The notes under the pieces were generated by a model. The model did not search any database. It was given only the letters and a program-made list of their open reading frames with translations, and was not told where the DNA came from. A stretch of 64,000 nt of DNA from a bacterium BMS3Abin14. Its GTDB lineage: Bacteria > BMS3Abin14. Where the stretch lies: positions 59,862 to 123,861 of the forward strand of contig BDTG01000045.1 in the NCBI GenBank assembly GCA_002897695.1, written 5' to 3'. Position 1 is the first letter of the stretch; each line of letters opens with the position of its first letter. The position numbers and the translations under genes were made by a program. Shown one piece after another: positions 55,112 to 63,734 of the stretch.

Positions 55112-55945
55112 ATGTCCGATCCGGCCGTAAATAAAGAAAAAGCCCAACCAACTCTTTCGCTGAACAATGTCGAGGTTATTTATGACGACGTTATCCTGGT
55201 CCTCAAGGGGATGTCCCTGGAGGTCCGCGAGGGTCAGATAGTAGCCCTTCTCGGCGGCAATGGGGCTGGAAAATCCACCACCCTCAAGGCCATCTCCGGC
55301 CTTTTAAAGGGCGAGGAGGGCAAAGTTACCGACGGTTCCATCCATTTCATGGGGGAGAGGATCGACAATACCGATCCTGAGGACATTGTCAGGAAAGGCA
55401 TCTTCCAGGTCATGGAGGGCCGCAGGGTTTTTGACGATCTCTCCGTTGACGAGAACCTCATCGCCGGGGCCCACACCAGGAAAGACTGGGCTGCCGCAAA
55501 ACGGGATATGCAGATGGTCTTCCAATACTTTCCGCGGCTGGTCGACAGACGCGACACCCTCGCCGGCTATCTTTCCGGGGGGGAGCAGCAGATGCTCGCC
55601 ATAGGACGGGCGCTGATGGCACGGCCGAAACTCATGCTGCTGGACGAGCCGTCTCTGGGGCTTGCGCCCCTGCTGGTCAAGGAGATCTTCGGTATCATCA
55701 GGAGGATCAATCAGGATGAGGGCACCACCATCCTGCTGGTGGAACAGAACGCCCGGATCGCTCTGTCTATCTCCGATTACGGATATATCATGGAGAACGG
55801 GAAGATCGTCCTCGACGACCCCGTGGACAAGCTCAGGGAAAATGAGGACGTCAAGGAGTTCTACCTGGGGCTGTCAAAAGTCGGTGAGAAGAAGAGCTAC
55901 CGGGACGTCAAACACTACCGCCGGCGCAAGCGCTGGCTATCCTAG
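55112..55945 (+). CDS. livF: ABC transporter ATP-binding protein, LivF type
   Basis: 277 residues. Walker A LLGGNGAGKSTT, signature LSGGEQQMLAIGRAL, Walker B LMLLDEPSLGLAP. It differs from classical LivF by a short charged C-terminal extension ending KHYRRRKRWLS. Start at ATG 55112 after the terminator; the frame is open upstream through the hairpin, but no start with a ribosome site is there. Followed 172 nt later by hgcA on the same strand. Confidence 0.92.
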   Translation: MSDPAVNKEKAQPTLSLNNVEVIYDDVILVLKGMSLEVREGQIVALLGGNGAGKSTTLKAISGLLKGEEGKVTDGSIHFMGERIDNTDPEDIVRKGIFQVMEGRRVFDDLSVDENLIAGAHTRKDWAAAKRDMQMVFQYFPRLVDRRDTLAGYLSGGEQQMLAIGRALMARPKLMLLDEPSLGLAPLLVKEIFGIIRRINQDEGTTILLVEQNARIALSISDYGYIMENGKIVLDDPVDKLRENEDVKEFYLGLSKVGEKKSYRDVKHYRRRKRWLS

Positions 55946-56117
55946 GCGCTCGATAGCGGTCCCCCCCCTCCCCGCCGTTTCAGTGAAATCCCTTCAAGGT
56001 CTCCATTGAAAAGCCGCCGGCGTGATCGGGGATTTTTCCCCCGGGAAGGAGTCCATGGACAATCGATTTTTCATCCGTCATACAACACAGTCTACTGGTT
56101 AAAAGAAGGAACATAGG

Positions 56118-57245
56118 ATGGATGCACGGTTAAAGGAGACATCGACGACGCCGGAATCCTGCTGCGGGAGTGTGGACCATCCGACGGTTATGCCCGCCAA
56201 GCCGCAGACATTTGTCGTCGGGGCCATAAAAACGGCCATTGGGGAGGTACCTCTGATTTCGGCCTCCCTGACCGCAGCTGATCGATGGGGGGGCATCAAG
56301 GCCCGCTGGAAGATCGGCCGAATGAATTACATAGTGCAGCCGGGGCTTTACGCTATCGGCGCCCCGGATAAGAACTCACCTGCTCTCGTGACCGCCAATT
56401 ACAAGATGAGCTTTGATATCCTTCGCCGGGAGCTTTCCGGCAGAAGCGCCTGGATCATGGTCCTCGATACCAGAGGGATCAACGTGTGGTGCGCTGCGGG
56501 AAAGGGCACTTTCGGCACTCTGGAGTTGTTGAACCGAACAGAAAGCTGTGGGCTTTCGCAGGTGATAAAGCACAGGACTTTGATCCTGCCTCAGTTGGGG
56601 GCTGTCGGGGTCGCCGCTCATCAGGTTCGCAGTCTCTCCGGATTCAGGGTGGTCTATGGACCTGTACGAGCCAAAGACCTCCCGGCTTTCCTGGACAACG
56701 GCATGAAGGCCACGGCGAAGATGCGGGAGAAAACGTTTTCCACCGGAGAACGGATTGTCCTGATCCCCGTCGAGTTGGTCCCGGTCCTGGCAAAATCGCT
56801 GATCATTCTGCCGGCCTTTTTTCTGGTCGGCGGCCTTATCGGTCCCGGCCCCTTTCTTACCGCTGCCCTTACACACGGGATAATGGCCGCCTGGGCAGTT
56901 CTATGTACCATCCTGGCGGGGGCGGTATTGACGCCCGCTCTGCTTCCATGGCTCCCGGGACGGGCGTTTTCGCTCAAGGGGCTCTTGGCGGGCCTGCTCG
57001 CCGCCGCGGCCCTGGTCGCTTTCACCTGGCCCGATGCCGCGACACCTTCCCAAAGGTTTGAAATACTGTCCTGGGTGTTGATGATTTCGGCAGGAGCTGC
57101 CTTTCTGGCGATGAACTTCACCGGAGCGTCCACCTTTACCTCCCTCTCGGGGGTAAGGAAGGAGATGCGATGGGCGGTTCCCATGGAAATTGCTGCAGTG
57201 GTTGCCGGCCTGGGGCTCTGGGCGGGGTCGCTGCTGCTTGCATGA
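56118..57245 (+). CDS. hgcA: Mercury methylation corrinoid protein HgcA
   Basis: 375 residues. Soluble corrinoid-binding domain (about 30-200) with the diagnostic cap-helix motif GINVWCAAGKGTFG; Cys125 is the residue that in HgcA ligates the cobalt. C-terminal membrane domain (about 220-375) with five hydrophobic helices, ending near MNFTGASTFTSLSGV. HgcA transfers a methyl group from its corrinoid to Hg(II). ATG 56118 has GAAGGA 7 nt upstream. hgcB follows after 13 nt. Separation from CFeSP subunits: shorter, membrane-bound, and with the NVWCAAGK motif. Confidence 0.96.
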   Translation: MDARLKETSTTPESCCGSVDHPTVMPAKPQTFVVGAIKTAIGEVPLISASLTAADRWGGIKARWKIGRMNYIVQPGLYAIGAPDKNSPALVTANYKMSFDILRRELSGRSAWIMVLDTRGINVWCAAGKGTFGTLELLNRTESCGLSQVIKHRTLILPQLGAVGVAAHQVRSLSGFRVVYGPVRAKDLPAFLDNGMKATAKMREKTFSTGERIVLIPVELVPVLAKSLIILPAFFLVGGLIGPGPFLTAALTHGIMAAWAVLCTILAGAVLTPALLPWLPGRAFSLKGLLAGLLAAAALVAFTWPDAATPSQRFEILSWVLMISAGAAFLAMNFTGASTFTSLSGVRKEMRWAVPMEIAAVVAGLGLWAGSLLLA

Positions 57246-57258
57246 GGAGTTATTCACT

Positions 57259-57528
57259 GTGAAAAATCTGATCTATTTTACGGATGTCGTCACCCTGGAA
57301 CTGGACCGGGAAAGTTGCACAGGCTGCGGCATGTGCCTCATTGTGTGTCCCCACGCCGTTTTTACCATGGAAAACGGCCGTGCCGCGGTGGCAAGCCGCG
57401 ACGAATGCATGGAGTGCGGGGCGTGCGCGATGAACTGTCCCCCGAAGGCAATAAATGTAAAATCCGGCGTTGGCTGCGCTCAGGCGATCATCAACGAGAT
57501 GCTCGGAGGAAAGTGCGAGTGCTGCTGA
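57259..57528 (+). CDS. hgcB: Ferredoxin-like mercury methylation protein HgcB
   Basis: 89 residues. Two 4Fe-4S motifs: C20-C23-C26-C30 (CTGCGMCLIVC) and C50-C53-C56-C60 (CMECGACAMNC); an extra conserved Cys at 73 (GVGCA) and the characteristic terminal cysteines KCECC. HgcB is thought to reduce the HgcA corrinoid and to hold Hg(II) with the tail cysteines. GTG start at 57259, GGAG 9 nt upstream, 13 nt after hgcA: a classical hgcAB pair. Confidence 0.96.
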   Translation: MKNLIYFTDVVTLELDRESCTGCGMCLIVCPHAVFTMENGRAAVASRDECMECGACAMNCPPKAINVKSGVGCAQAIINEMLGGKCECC

Positions 57529-57550
57529 CGAGGGCTGCGACATGATAAGA

Positions 57551-57571
57551 CAGGGCCGTCAGGCGGCCCTG
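57551..57571. terminator. Hairpin between hgcB and the convergent permease gene
   Basis: CAGGGCCG (57551-57558) and CGGCCCTG (57564-57571), loop TCAGG, overlapping the end of the permease gene. T runs are short; could act on both transcripts. Confidence 0.5.
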
Positions 57572-58296
57572 TAAACCGTAAACAGGGCAAGTAGAACCAC
57601 CAGAGCCGAAAGACCAAACTCCAGCCAGAACGGCTTCGACCGCAGGGATGCCCTGCTCCCCAGCCTCGCCCCGATCATGGATCCGATGAGTACCTCCAGA
57701 CAAGGTATGACAGGAATGTTTCCGCGATTCCAATAGAGGCCTATGCCGGCTGCCGCGGTAAAAATGGTGACAAACAGGGACGTGGCGATGGACCGAAAAA
57801 TATCAAGATGCATGATCCTCAGAAACGGCGGAAAAAGGGCTCCACCGCTGCCTCCTCGTATGCCCGTTATCACATTCAGGACGAACGTGCCCAGAATAAT
57901 GTTGGCGGTGTTTGGTTTTATTTTCCGGGAAAGCCCGGGGGCGATCCTGTCGAAGTACACGCCGACCACCGTCAGAATGGCCGCAAGTACGAAGATAACG
58001 GCGAGGGCCAGTTCCGGGATGAGCCCGGCGAAGTACGCGCCCATTACCGAGCCCACGGAGCCTCCGATAATCATGTTTCGGGCTATTGGATAATCAATAT
58101 TTTTTCTGTGGCTGAAAGCGCCGACCAGGGATGAAAATGGAATGACCGCAAGGTTTATTCCGAAAGCGCTTATCAGAGGCATCCCGGCAAAGAAGATAAG
58201 AGGAATTCTTATGGCGCCTCCCCCGATCCCGAACATCCCGCTCATGAATCCGGTTAAAAGCCCTATTGATGCGAAAACAATGAATTGACCCGCCAT
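57559..58296 (-). CDS. TauE/SafE-family membrane permease
   Basis: 245 residues, about eight hydrophobic helices. Starts with IVFASIGLLTGFMSGMFGIGGGAIRIPLIFF, the signature of the family; second half repeats the motif as GIRGGSGGALFPPFL. Members export sulfite, sulfoacetate or similar organosulfur anions. Convergent to hgcB and 23-30 nt apart, so co-regulation is not implied. GC content like its neighbours. Confidence 0.9.
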   Translation of the reverse strand: MAGQFIVFASIGLLTGFMSGMFGIGGGAIRIPLIFFAGMPLISAFGINLAVIPFSSLVGAFSHRKNIDYPIARNMIIGGSVGSVMGAYFAGLIPELALAVIFVLAAILTVVGVYFDRIAPGLSRKIKPNTANIILGTFVLNVITGIRGGSGGALFPPFLRIMHLDIFRSIATSLFVTIFTAAAGIGLYWNRGNIPVIPCLEVLIGSMIGARLGSRASLRSKPFWLEFGLSALVVLLALFTVYRAA

Positions 58297-58351
58297 GATG
58301 AGTGACTTTGCCTTACATCCTTTCCGGTGTCAAAGACCTATCTTTGATAGA

Positions 58352-58445
58352 GTCGTAAAAAGTCCACCTGTCTGCGTGCAACGCACAGGCAGGTTCGTGG
58401 CTTTTTGCTCAACGAAAAGCGAAAAGCGCTCATTATCTTTACGAC
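58352..58445. repeat. 94-bp element with GTCGTAAA/TTTACGAC ends and an inner hairpin
   Basis: Terminal inverted repeats GTCGTAAA (58352-58359) and TTTACGAC (58438-58445) frame a hairpin (ACCTGTCTGCGTG...CGCACAGGCAGGT). Resembles a miniature or REP-type element; its end sequence matches the repeats at 44592, 51647 and 53674. Confidence 0.6.
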
Positions 58446-58469
58446 AAGCAAAAAAAAGTTAAGTACACC

Positions 58470-58498
58470 TTGACAACATAATATTCGTAATTAATAAT
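58470..58498 (+). promoter_or_regulatory. Promoter of the MMPL-LolA-barrel operon
   Basis: TTGACA (58470-58475), 17 bp, AATAAT (58493-58498); leader of about 108 nt to the TTG start. Confidence 0.72.
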
Positions 58499-58612
58499 GT
58501 ACTGCATTTCGTGGCCTTCAAATCCCTTACCGACACGTCAGGTCATATCAGGGTTATAGTACAGCAGGCATTCACGGCCCTCAGGGCGCTCAACCGTTAA
58601 AGGAGAAATACA

Positions 58613-61294
58613 TTGGGACACAGGATTACCGATTTTTCGATCAGGCACCCAAAGACCGTAATTCTTATGGCTCTCATCATCACGGCGCTTTCCCTCTTCC
58701 GTTTGAACCATGTCAAAGTGGATACCGACCCCGAGAACATGCTGGACAAGAACGAGTGGGTCCGCGTCTTCCACAACGAGGTAAAACAGGACTTCGCCCT
58801 CTCGGACATGATCGTCCTCGGTGTGGTGAACGAAGGTGATGCCAACGGGGTCTTCAACCCGGCCACACTGTCAAAAGTCTACCGCATCACCGAGGGGATA
58901 AAGGGTATTGAGGGCGTAGTTACACAGGACATCATGGCCCTGAGCACGGTGGACGACATCCAACAGGGTGGCCTCGGGTCGGTCCGCTTCAAATATCTCA
59001 TGGACGGGCCCGTTAAAACCGGGGATGAGGCCCTGAAGATCCGGGACCGCGCCATGGCCAACCCCCTTCTGTACGGAACCCTGGTCAGCGAGGACGGCAA
59101 GGCCCTGGCGATCTACATCCCCATCGTGGAGAAAAAGGTTGCCAACAGGGTCAGCAAGGCAGTGGATGCCCTCATCGCCGCTGAACCCAAAGGGCAGGAA
59201 AAATATTACATCACCGGTCTTCCCGTGGCGGAGGACACCTTCGGGATCGAGATGTTCAACCAGATGGGCATCTCCGCTCCGCTGGCAGCCCTCGTTATCT
59301 TCCTGCTCATGCTCTTTTTCTTCCGGAAGCTGATCCTTGTCATAGCCCCCATGGGTGTCGCCATCCTCACAATACTGATAACCATGGGAACCCTCATCGC
59401 GACGGGCAACACCGTCCACATAATGAGTTCCATGATCCCCATCTTCCTCATGCCCATCGCGGTAGTGGACTCCGTCCATCTCCTTTCTGTTTTCTTCGAC
59501 CGTTACCAGATCTACCGGGACCGTGAGAAAACCCTCAAAGTGGTCATGAGGGAATTGTTTACACCGATGCTCTACACCAGCCTCACGACGCTCGTGGGGT
59601 TCGGCAGCCTGATGATGGCTCCCATACCACCGGTCAAGGTCTTCGGCGGGTTTGTGGCCCTCGGCGTGTTCGTGGCCTGGCTGCTCACAGTCACCCTCAT
59701 CCCCGCCTACATCATGCTCTTTCTCCCTGAGAGCAAGCTTGAAAACTTCGGCGCGGTGATTGATGAAAAATCGAGTAAGGCGCGCTCACCTTTGGCCGAA
59801 TTGCTGATAATGAGCGGCAGCTTCACCAGAAGGAGGGCCACTCCCATCCTGCTGGTCACCGCCATCGTACTCGGGATATCCATCTACGGGATTACCTTGA
59901 TCCGGATTAACGACAACCCCGTAAAATGGTTTGTTAAAAGCCACCCAATTCGGATTGCGGATACCATCTTGAACAAGCATTTCGGAGGGACATACGAGGC
60001 GTATCTGATCTTTGAACCCCCGGCCACACCACAGACACTCCACAGGGAACTTGAACCGACAATTCATTTTCTTGACCAGGAGGCACAGAGTACCGAACCC
60101 GCGATGGCGTCCATTATCGCCACCCTCAAGGACCGGCTCGCTGCAAGAGAGAAGGGGGAGGCCGCCGCGGAAAAACCGAACCCCATCAATGTTCTTGAAG
60201 GGCTGAGTCAGGACCTGGATAAAACCACGGCAGACGTACCCGAGGACAACGTGGCGCTGTGGGATGAAATAGACACACTGTCCGCGGGTCTCGAGGACGA
60301 ACGGACCAGTCTTAACACCTTCAAGGATCCTGCGACCCTCCGATACATCGCAAAGCTCCAGAAGCACCTGGCAGCCGATCCCGTGGTGGGGAAAACCAAC
60401 GGGTTTACCGATATTATCAAAAAAGTAAACATGGAGCTGCTTGGGGGCAAGACGGAAGAATTGAGGATCCCCGACTCACCGGCCATGGTTGCCCAGGCAT
60501 CTCTGCTTTTCCAGGGAAGCCACAATCCCGACTTCATCTGGCACCTGGTTACCCCGGACTACCGGCGGCTCAACCTCTGGCTGCAGCTGAAGAGCGGCGA
60601 CAACAGGGACATGGAAAGCGTCGTCAAGGACACGGAAGCCTATCTGAAGAACAATCCTCCTCCGGTTCCCCTGAACCATGCATGGGCCGGGCTTACCTAC
60701 CTGAACGTGGTCTGGCAGGACAGGATGGTCAGGGGAATGCTCATGAGCCTCGCCAGCAGCTATGTTGTTGTGCTCTTGATGATGATGTTCCTGTTCAGGT
60801 CCATCCTCTGGGGAATCCTCTCCATGATCCCCCTCACCGTGACGATCAGTTTTATTTATGGCGCCTCGGGACTCATCGGCAAGGACTACGATATGGTCAT
60901 GGCAATCCTGTCCAGCATGACCCTTGGAATGAGCATCGACTTCGCCATCCATTATATCGAACGGGCCAGGGAACTTTACAACATGACCCACTCATGGCCC
61001 AAGGTATCGGAGATCATGTCCATGGCGCCCGCCCGTGCCATAACGCGAAATGCCATCGTCATTGCCGTGGGATTCCTGCCCCTTCTGTTGTCGTCTCTGA
61101 CACCATATAAAAGCGTGGGAGTGCTGCTGGCCACCATCATGATCTTATCCGGTGTGGGGACACTGCTGATACTGCCGGCGCTGATCGAGAAAATGCAGAA
61201 GCACCTCTTCAAGAGGATAAAGGAAGACGAAGAGACAGCGGTGGATATTGATCCGGTCAGCATGACTATTCGAGTGGAAAGCGAGGAAAGATAA
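58613..61294 (+). CDS. MMPL/RND-superfamily transporter
   Basis: 893 residues. Two repeats each of a large periplasmic domain and about six helices; N-terminal helix ITDFSIRHPKTVILMALIITALSLF, first bundle VIFLLMLFFFRKLILVIAPMGV, second with SMTLGMSIDFAIHYIERARELY (the Asp in helix 10 equivalent needed for proton relay) and GFLPLLLSSLTPYKSVGVLLAT. Resembles hopanoid/lipid exporters of the MMPL group. TTG start with GGAG 7 nt upstream. Part of a three-gene envelope operon. Confidence 0.9.
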   Translation: MGHRITDFSIRHPKTVILMALIITALSLFRLNHVKVDTDPENMLDKNEWVRVFHNEVKQDFALSDMIVLGVVNEGDANGVFNPATLSKVYRITEGIKGIEGVVTQDIMALSTVDDIQQGGLGSVRFKYLMDGPVKTGDEALKIRDRAMANPLLYGTLVSEDGKALAIYIPIVEKKVANRVSKAVDALIAAEPKGQEKYYITGLPVAEDTFGIEMFNQMGISAPLAALVIFLLMLFFFRKLILVIAPMGVAILTILITMGTLIATGNTVHIMSSMIPIFLMPIAVVDSVHLLSVFFDRYQIYRDREKTLKVVMRELFTPMLYTSLTTLVGFGSLMMAPIPPVKVFGGFVALGVFVAWLLTVTLIPAYIMLFLPESKLENFGAVIDEKSSKARSPLAELLIMSGSFTRRRATPILLVTAIVLGISIYGITLIRINDNPVKWFVKSHPIRIADTILNKHFGGTYEAYLIFEPPATPQTLHRELEPTIHFLDQEAQSTEPAMASIIATLKDRLAAREKGEAAAEKPNPINVLEGLSQDLDKTTADVPEDNVALWDEIDTLSAGLEDERTSLNTFKDPATLRYIAKLQKHLAADPVVGKTNGFTDIIKKVNMELLGGKTEELRIPDSPAMVAQASLLFQGSHNPDFIWHLVTPDYRRLNLWLQLKSGDNRDMESVVKDTEAYLKNNPPPVPLNHAWAGLTYLNVVWQDRMVRGMLMSLASSYVVVLLMMMFLFRSILWGILSMIPLTVTISFIYGASGLIGKDYDMVMAILSSMTLGMSIDFAIHYIERARELYNMTHSWPKVSEIMSMAPARAITRNAIVIAVGFLPLLLSSLTPYKSVGVLLATIMILSGVGTLLILPALIEKMQKHLFKRIKEDEETAVDIDPVSMTIRVESEER

Positions 61295-61295
61295 G

Positions 61296-62087
61296 ATGAA
61301 GAAAACATTGATTGCAGCAGTATTGACCGTCCTTTTCATGGTCCCGGCGACATACAGTTTCGCACTGTCCGTAGACCAGATCGTAGAAAAGGCCAACATA
61401 GCCTCCTACTACGGGGGAGACAATGGCATGGCAAAGGTCCACATGGTCATCACAGACAGGCGGGGGCGGACCAGGGAAAGAGAATTCACCATCCTTCGGA
61501 AGGACGTTAAAGACGGGGGTGACCAGCTCTATTACGTGTACTTCCACAAACCGGGAGATGTCAGGAAGCTTGTTTTCATGGTGCACAAGCACGTCGGCAA
61601 AAACGACGACAGGTGGCTCTACCTACCGGCGCTGGACCTGGTCAAGAGGATTGCGGCGTCCGACAAGCGCACCAGCTTCGTAGGATCGAACTTCCTTTAT
61701 GAGGACGTTTCCGGCAGGAGCACCAAGGCGGATACCCACACTCTCAAAGAAGAAACCGGGGATCATTGGATACTGGACAATATCCCCAGGGACCCCGCTT
61801 CGGTGGAATTCACACACTATCTCATCTGGATAGACAAGAAGACCTATCTCGTCGACAAAGCCGAATATTACAATGCCCAGGGCAAGGTATACAGGAAAAT
61901 GGTGGCCGAAGAGGTCAAGGTGATCGACGGCATCCCCACCGTGGTCAAGTCCCGGGTGGAAGACCTTAACTCGGGCGGCAAAACCGAACTGACCTTCTCC
62001 AATATCAAGTACAACATCGGCATCAAGGATTCGATCTTCACCGAACGCTACCTTCGCAAACCGCCGAGAAAATTCATCAGAAGATAA
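61296..62087 (+). CDS. LolA-like periplasmic lipid-binding protein (TP_0789 type)
   Basis: 263 residues. Signal peptide KTLIAAVLTVLFMVPATYS. Beta-rich incomplete barrel as in outer-membrane lipoprotein-sorting proteins: KVHMVITDRRGRTREREFTI, DDRWLYLPALDLVKRIAASDKR, FVGSNFLYEDVSGRS and KKTYLVDKAEYYNAQGKVY. Probably accepts hydrophobic cargo from the MMPL transporter (stop and start 1 nt apart) and takes it across the periplasm. Confidence 0.88.
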   Translation: MKKTLIAAVLTVLFMVPATYSFALSVDQIVEKANIASYYGGDNGMAKVHMVITDRRGRTREREFTILRKDVKDGGDQLYYVYFHKPGDVRKLVFMVHKHVGKNDDRWLYLPALDLVKRIAASDKRTSFVGSNFLYEDVSGRSTKADTHTLKEETGDHWILDNIPRDPASVEFTHYLIWIDKKTYLVDKAEYYNAQGKVYRKMVAEEVKVIDGIPTVVKSRVEDLNSGGKTELTFSNIKYNIGIKDSIFTERYLRKPPRKFIRR

Positions 62088-62129
62088 GAGATTCAGGACT
62101 TTACAAAAAATTACCGAGGAGACGTTTAC

Positions 62130-63347
62130 ATGAAAAGATTTGCCATAGCGATCCTGTCTCTGACATTGACGGGCATTCCGGCCGTCGCCAGGGCGATGGA
62201 CCTCCCATTCAACGGGTACCTCAATTACTCCATGGGGGCCAGGTTGGTGGATGACCCCACGGCTCCGGACGATTTTCTCCTGAACGAAACACGATTCCAG
62301 CTTGATATCATCCATGATGCCGACGCGGCCAGCATGGAGTTTCGAGCTGACTTCGTTAACGACAGGGTGCTGGGGAATACGTACATCGATATCCGTGAGG
62401 CATACGTTCAACTCACTCCCACCGACAGTATCGACCTGAAGGTGGGAACCCAGATATTCACGTGGGGAACGGGTGATTTCGTGTTTCTCAATGACCTCTT
62501 CCCAAAGGACTGGCAGAGCTATTTTATCGGGAGGGCGGATGAATACCTGAAGAAGCCGGCAGACGGGATAAGGGCCACGTGGTACGGAGACAGCCTGAAC
62601 CTGGACCTGGTATGGATGCCGGTGTTCCAACCCGACGCCTACATCTCCGGGGAGAGAATCTCGTACTGGGGGGGAACGGGAAAAACAGGGCCCGCAAATG
62701 GTCCCATCAACCCTGTCGAGCCGGACCGGACCATGGGAAACAGCCAGTGGGCCGCCAGGCTCTACGGCACCTTTGGCGGAGTGGAATCGGCCCTTTACGC
62801 ATACCGCGGCAGCTACGGAACGCCAAAGGGGTTTGATACCGTACTGGCAAGGCCTTTTTTCCCGCGGCTCGAAGCATGGGGCGCAAGCGCCCAGTCGGCT
62901 ATCTTCGGCGGTATCGGCAACGCCGAGGTGGCATGGTACAATAGTCTGGACGACGCCGGCCCAAACGATTTCCTTCCCAACTCGGAGGTGCGCGGGCTCT
63001 TGGGGTTCTCCCACGATATCGCCCGGGATCAGACCCTCGGGGTCCAGGCCTATCTTGAGCATGCCGATGATTTCCCGGATGTCGCCCGGACCGACCAGGA
63101 CCGCTGGTGGGTCACCCTCAGGTACACGGGCCTGTTCATGCAGCAAAACCTGATCCTGTCATGGTTCAGCTTCTATTCACCCAACGAGAAGGATTTTTTC
63201 CTGAGGCCCAAGGCGACCTACAAGGTCTCCGACGAGGTTACGGCCACGATGGGCGGCAACATTTTCCTGGGAAAGGACGACAACACGTTCTTTGGACAGT
63301 TCGATGACAACACCAACGTTTACGCAAGCCTGGAGTACAGCTTCTAG
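62130..63347 (+). CDS. Outer-membrane beta-barrel of the MMPL operon
   Basis: 405 residues. Signal peptide (IAILSLTLTGIPAVARA). Barrel-type strands with aromatic girdles: DIREAYVQLTPTDSIDLKVGTQIFTWGTGDF, WYGDSLNLDLVWMPVF, ending NVYASLEYSF with a terminal Phe. DUF1302-like/porin-like. Third member of a transporter, periplasmic carrier and outer-membrane protein set, probably moving a lipid to the outer membrane. Confidence 0.82.
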   Translation: MKRFAIAILSLTLTGIPAVARAMDLPFNGYLNYSMGARLVDDPTAPDDFLLNETRFQLDIIHDADAASMEFRADFVNDRVLGNTYIDIREAYVQLTPTDSIDLKVGTQIFTWGTGDFVFLNDLFPKDWQSYFIGRADEYLKKPADGIRATWYGDSLNLDLVWMPVFQPDAYISGERISYWGGTGKTGPANGPINPVEPDRTMGNSQWAARLYGTFGGVESALYAYRGSYGTPKGFDTVLARPFFPRLEAWGASAQSAIFGGIGNAEVAWYNSLDDAGPNDFLPNSEVRGLLGFSHDIARDQTLGVQAYLEHADDFPDVARTDQDRWWVTLRYTGLFMQQNLILSWFSFYSPNEKDFFLRPKATYKVSDEVTATMGGNIFLGKDDNTFFGQFDDNTNVYASLEYSF

Positions 63348-63354
63348 TGAACTG

Positions 63355-63374
63355 CCACGGGCTCACGCCCGTGG
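63355..63374. repeat. REP-like palindrome CCACGGGC/GCCCGTGG
   Basis: 8-bp perfect arms, loop TCAC, directly after the barrel gene stop and 360 bp before a REP-associated transposase fragment. May also serve as terminator. Confidence 0.7.
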
Positions 63375-63409
63375 TATTACGAAGGTGCAATAAACAAGGG
63401 GATTGAGAT

Positions 63410-63604
63410 ATGACCATGGAAAGATGGATCAGAATGATAGCGGGCACGTTCATACTGATAAGCCTGGCCCTGGCGGTCTGGGTCAACCACTGGTGGCTTC
63501 TTTTCACCGCCTTCGTGGGGGCCAACCTCCTCCAGTCGTCCATCACCAAATGGTGCCTGATGGAGGATATCCTGAGAAAACTGGGAGTCAGGGACTCGAA
63601 GTAG
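63410..63604 (+). CDS. Small inner-membrane protein, DUF2892 type
   Basis: 64 residues with two helices (IAGTFILISLALAVWV, WLLFTAFVGANLLQSS) and a short tail with WCLMEDIL, as in YgaP-like DUF2892 proteins. ATG 63410 with GGGG 8 nt upstream. Function unknown; a cysteine is present (C50). Confidence 0.8.
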   Translation: MTMERWIRMIAGTFILISLALAVWVNHWWLLFTAFVGANLLQSSITKWCLMEDILRKLGVRDSK

Positions 63605-63700
63605 CATCCAGAAAACAGTGTCTGGTATCTGGGGCCTGAAAAACGTCGACACCTCGACTCTGCCAAGGGCCCCCTGTCTCTGACACCTTTTCCTCTCCCG

Positions 63701-63730
63701 TTAAAGTTGGCACGGATCGTGATAGTAAAG
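63701..63730 (+). promoter_or_regulatory. Degenerate -24-like box before the RAYT fragment
   Basis: AAAGTTGGCACGG is shared with the small-RNA promoter, but the -12 part is GTGAT rather than TTGCT (GA in place of GC). Probably inactive. Confidence 0.25.
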
Positions 63731-63734
63731 GGGC

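Noticed and set aside
56118..57245. Corrinoid iron-sulfur protein subunit (acetyl-CoA pathway)
   Set aside because: Shorter, membrane-anchored and with the NVWCAAGK motif, and followed by an HgcB-type ferredoxin; these identify HgcA.
63701..63730. Functional sigma-54 promoter for the transposase fragment
   Set aside because: The -12 element has GA instead of GC; listed only as a degenerate site.
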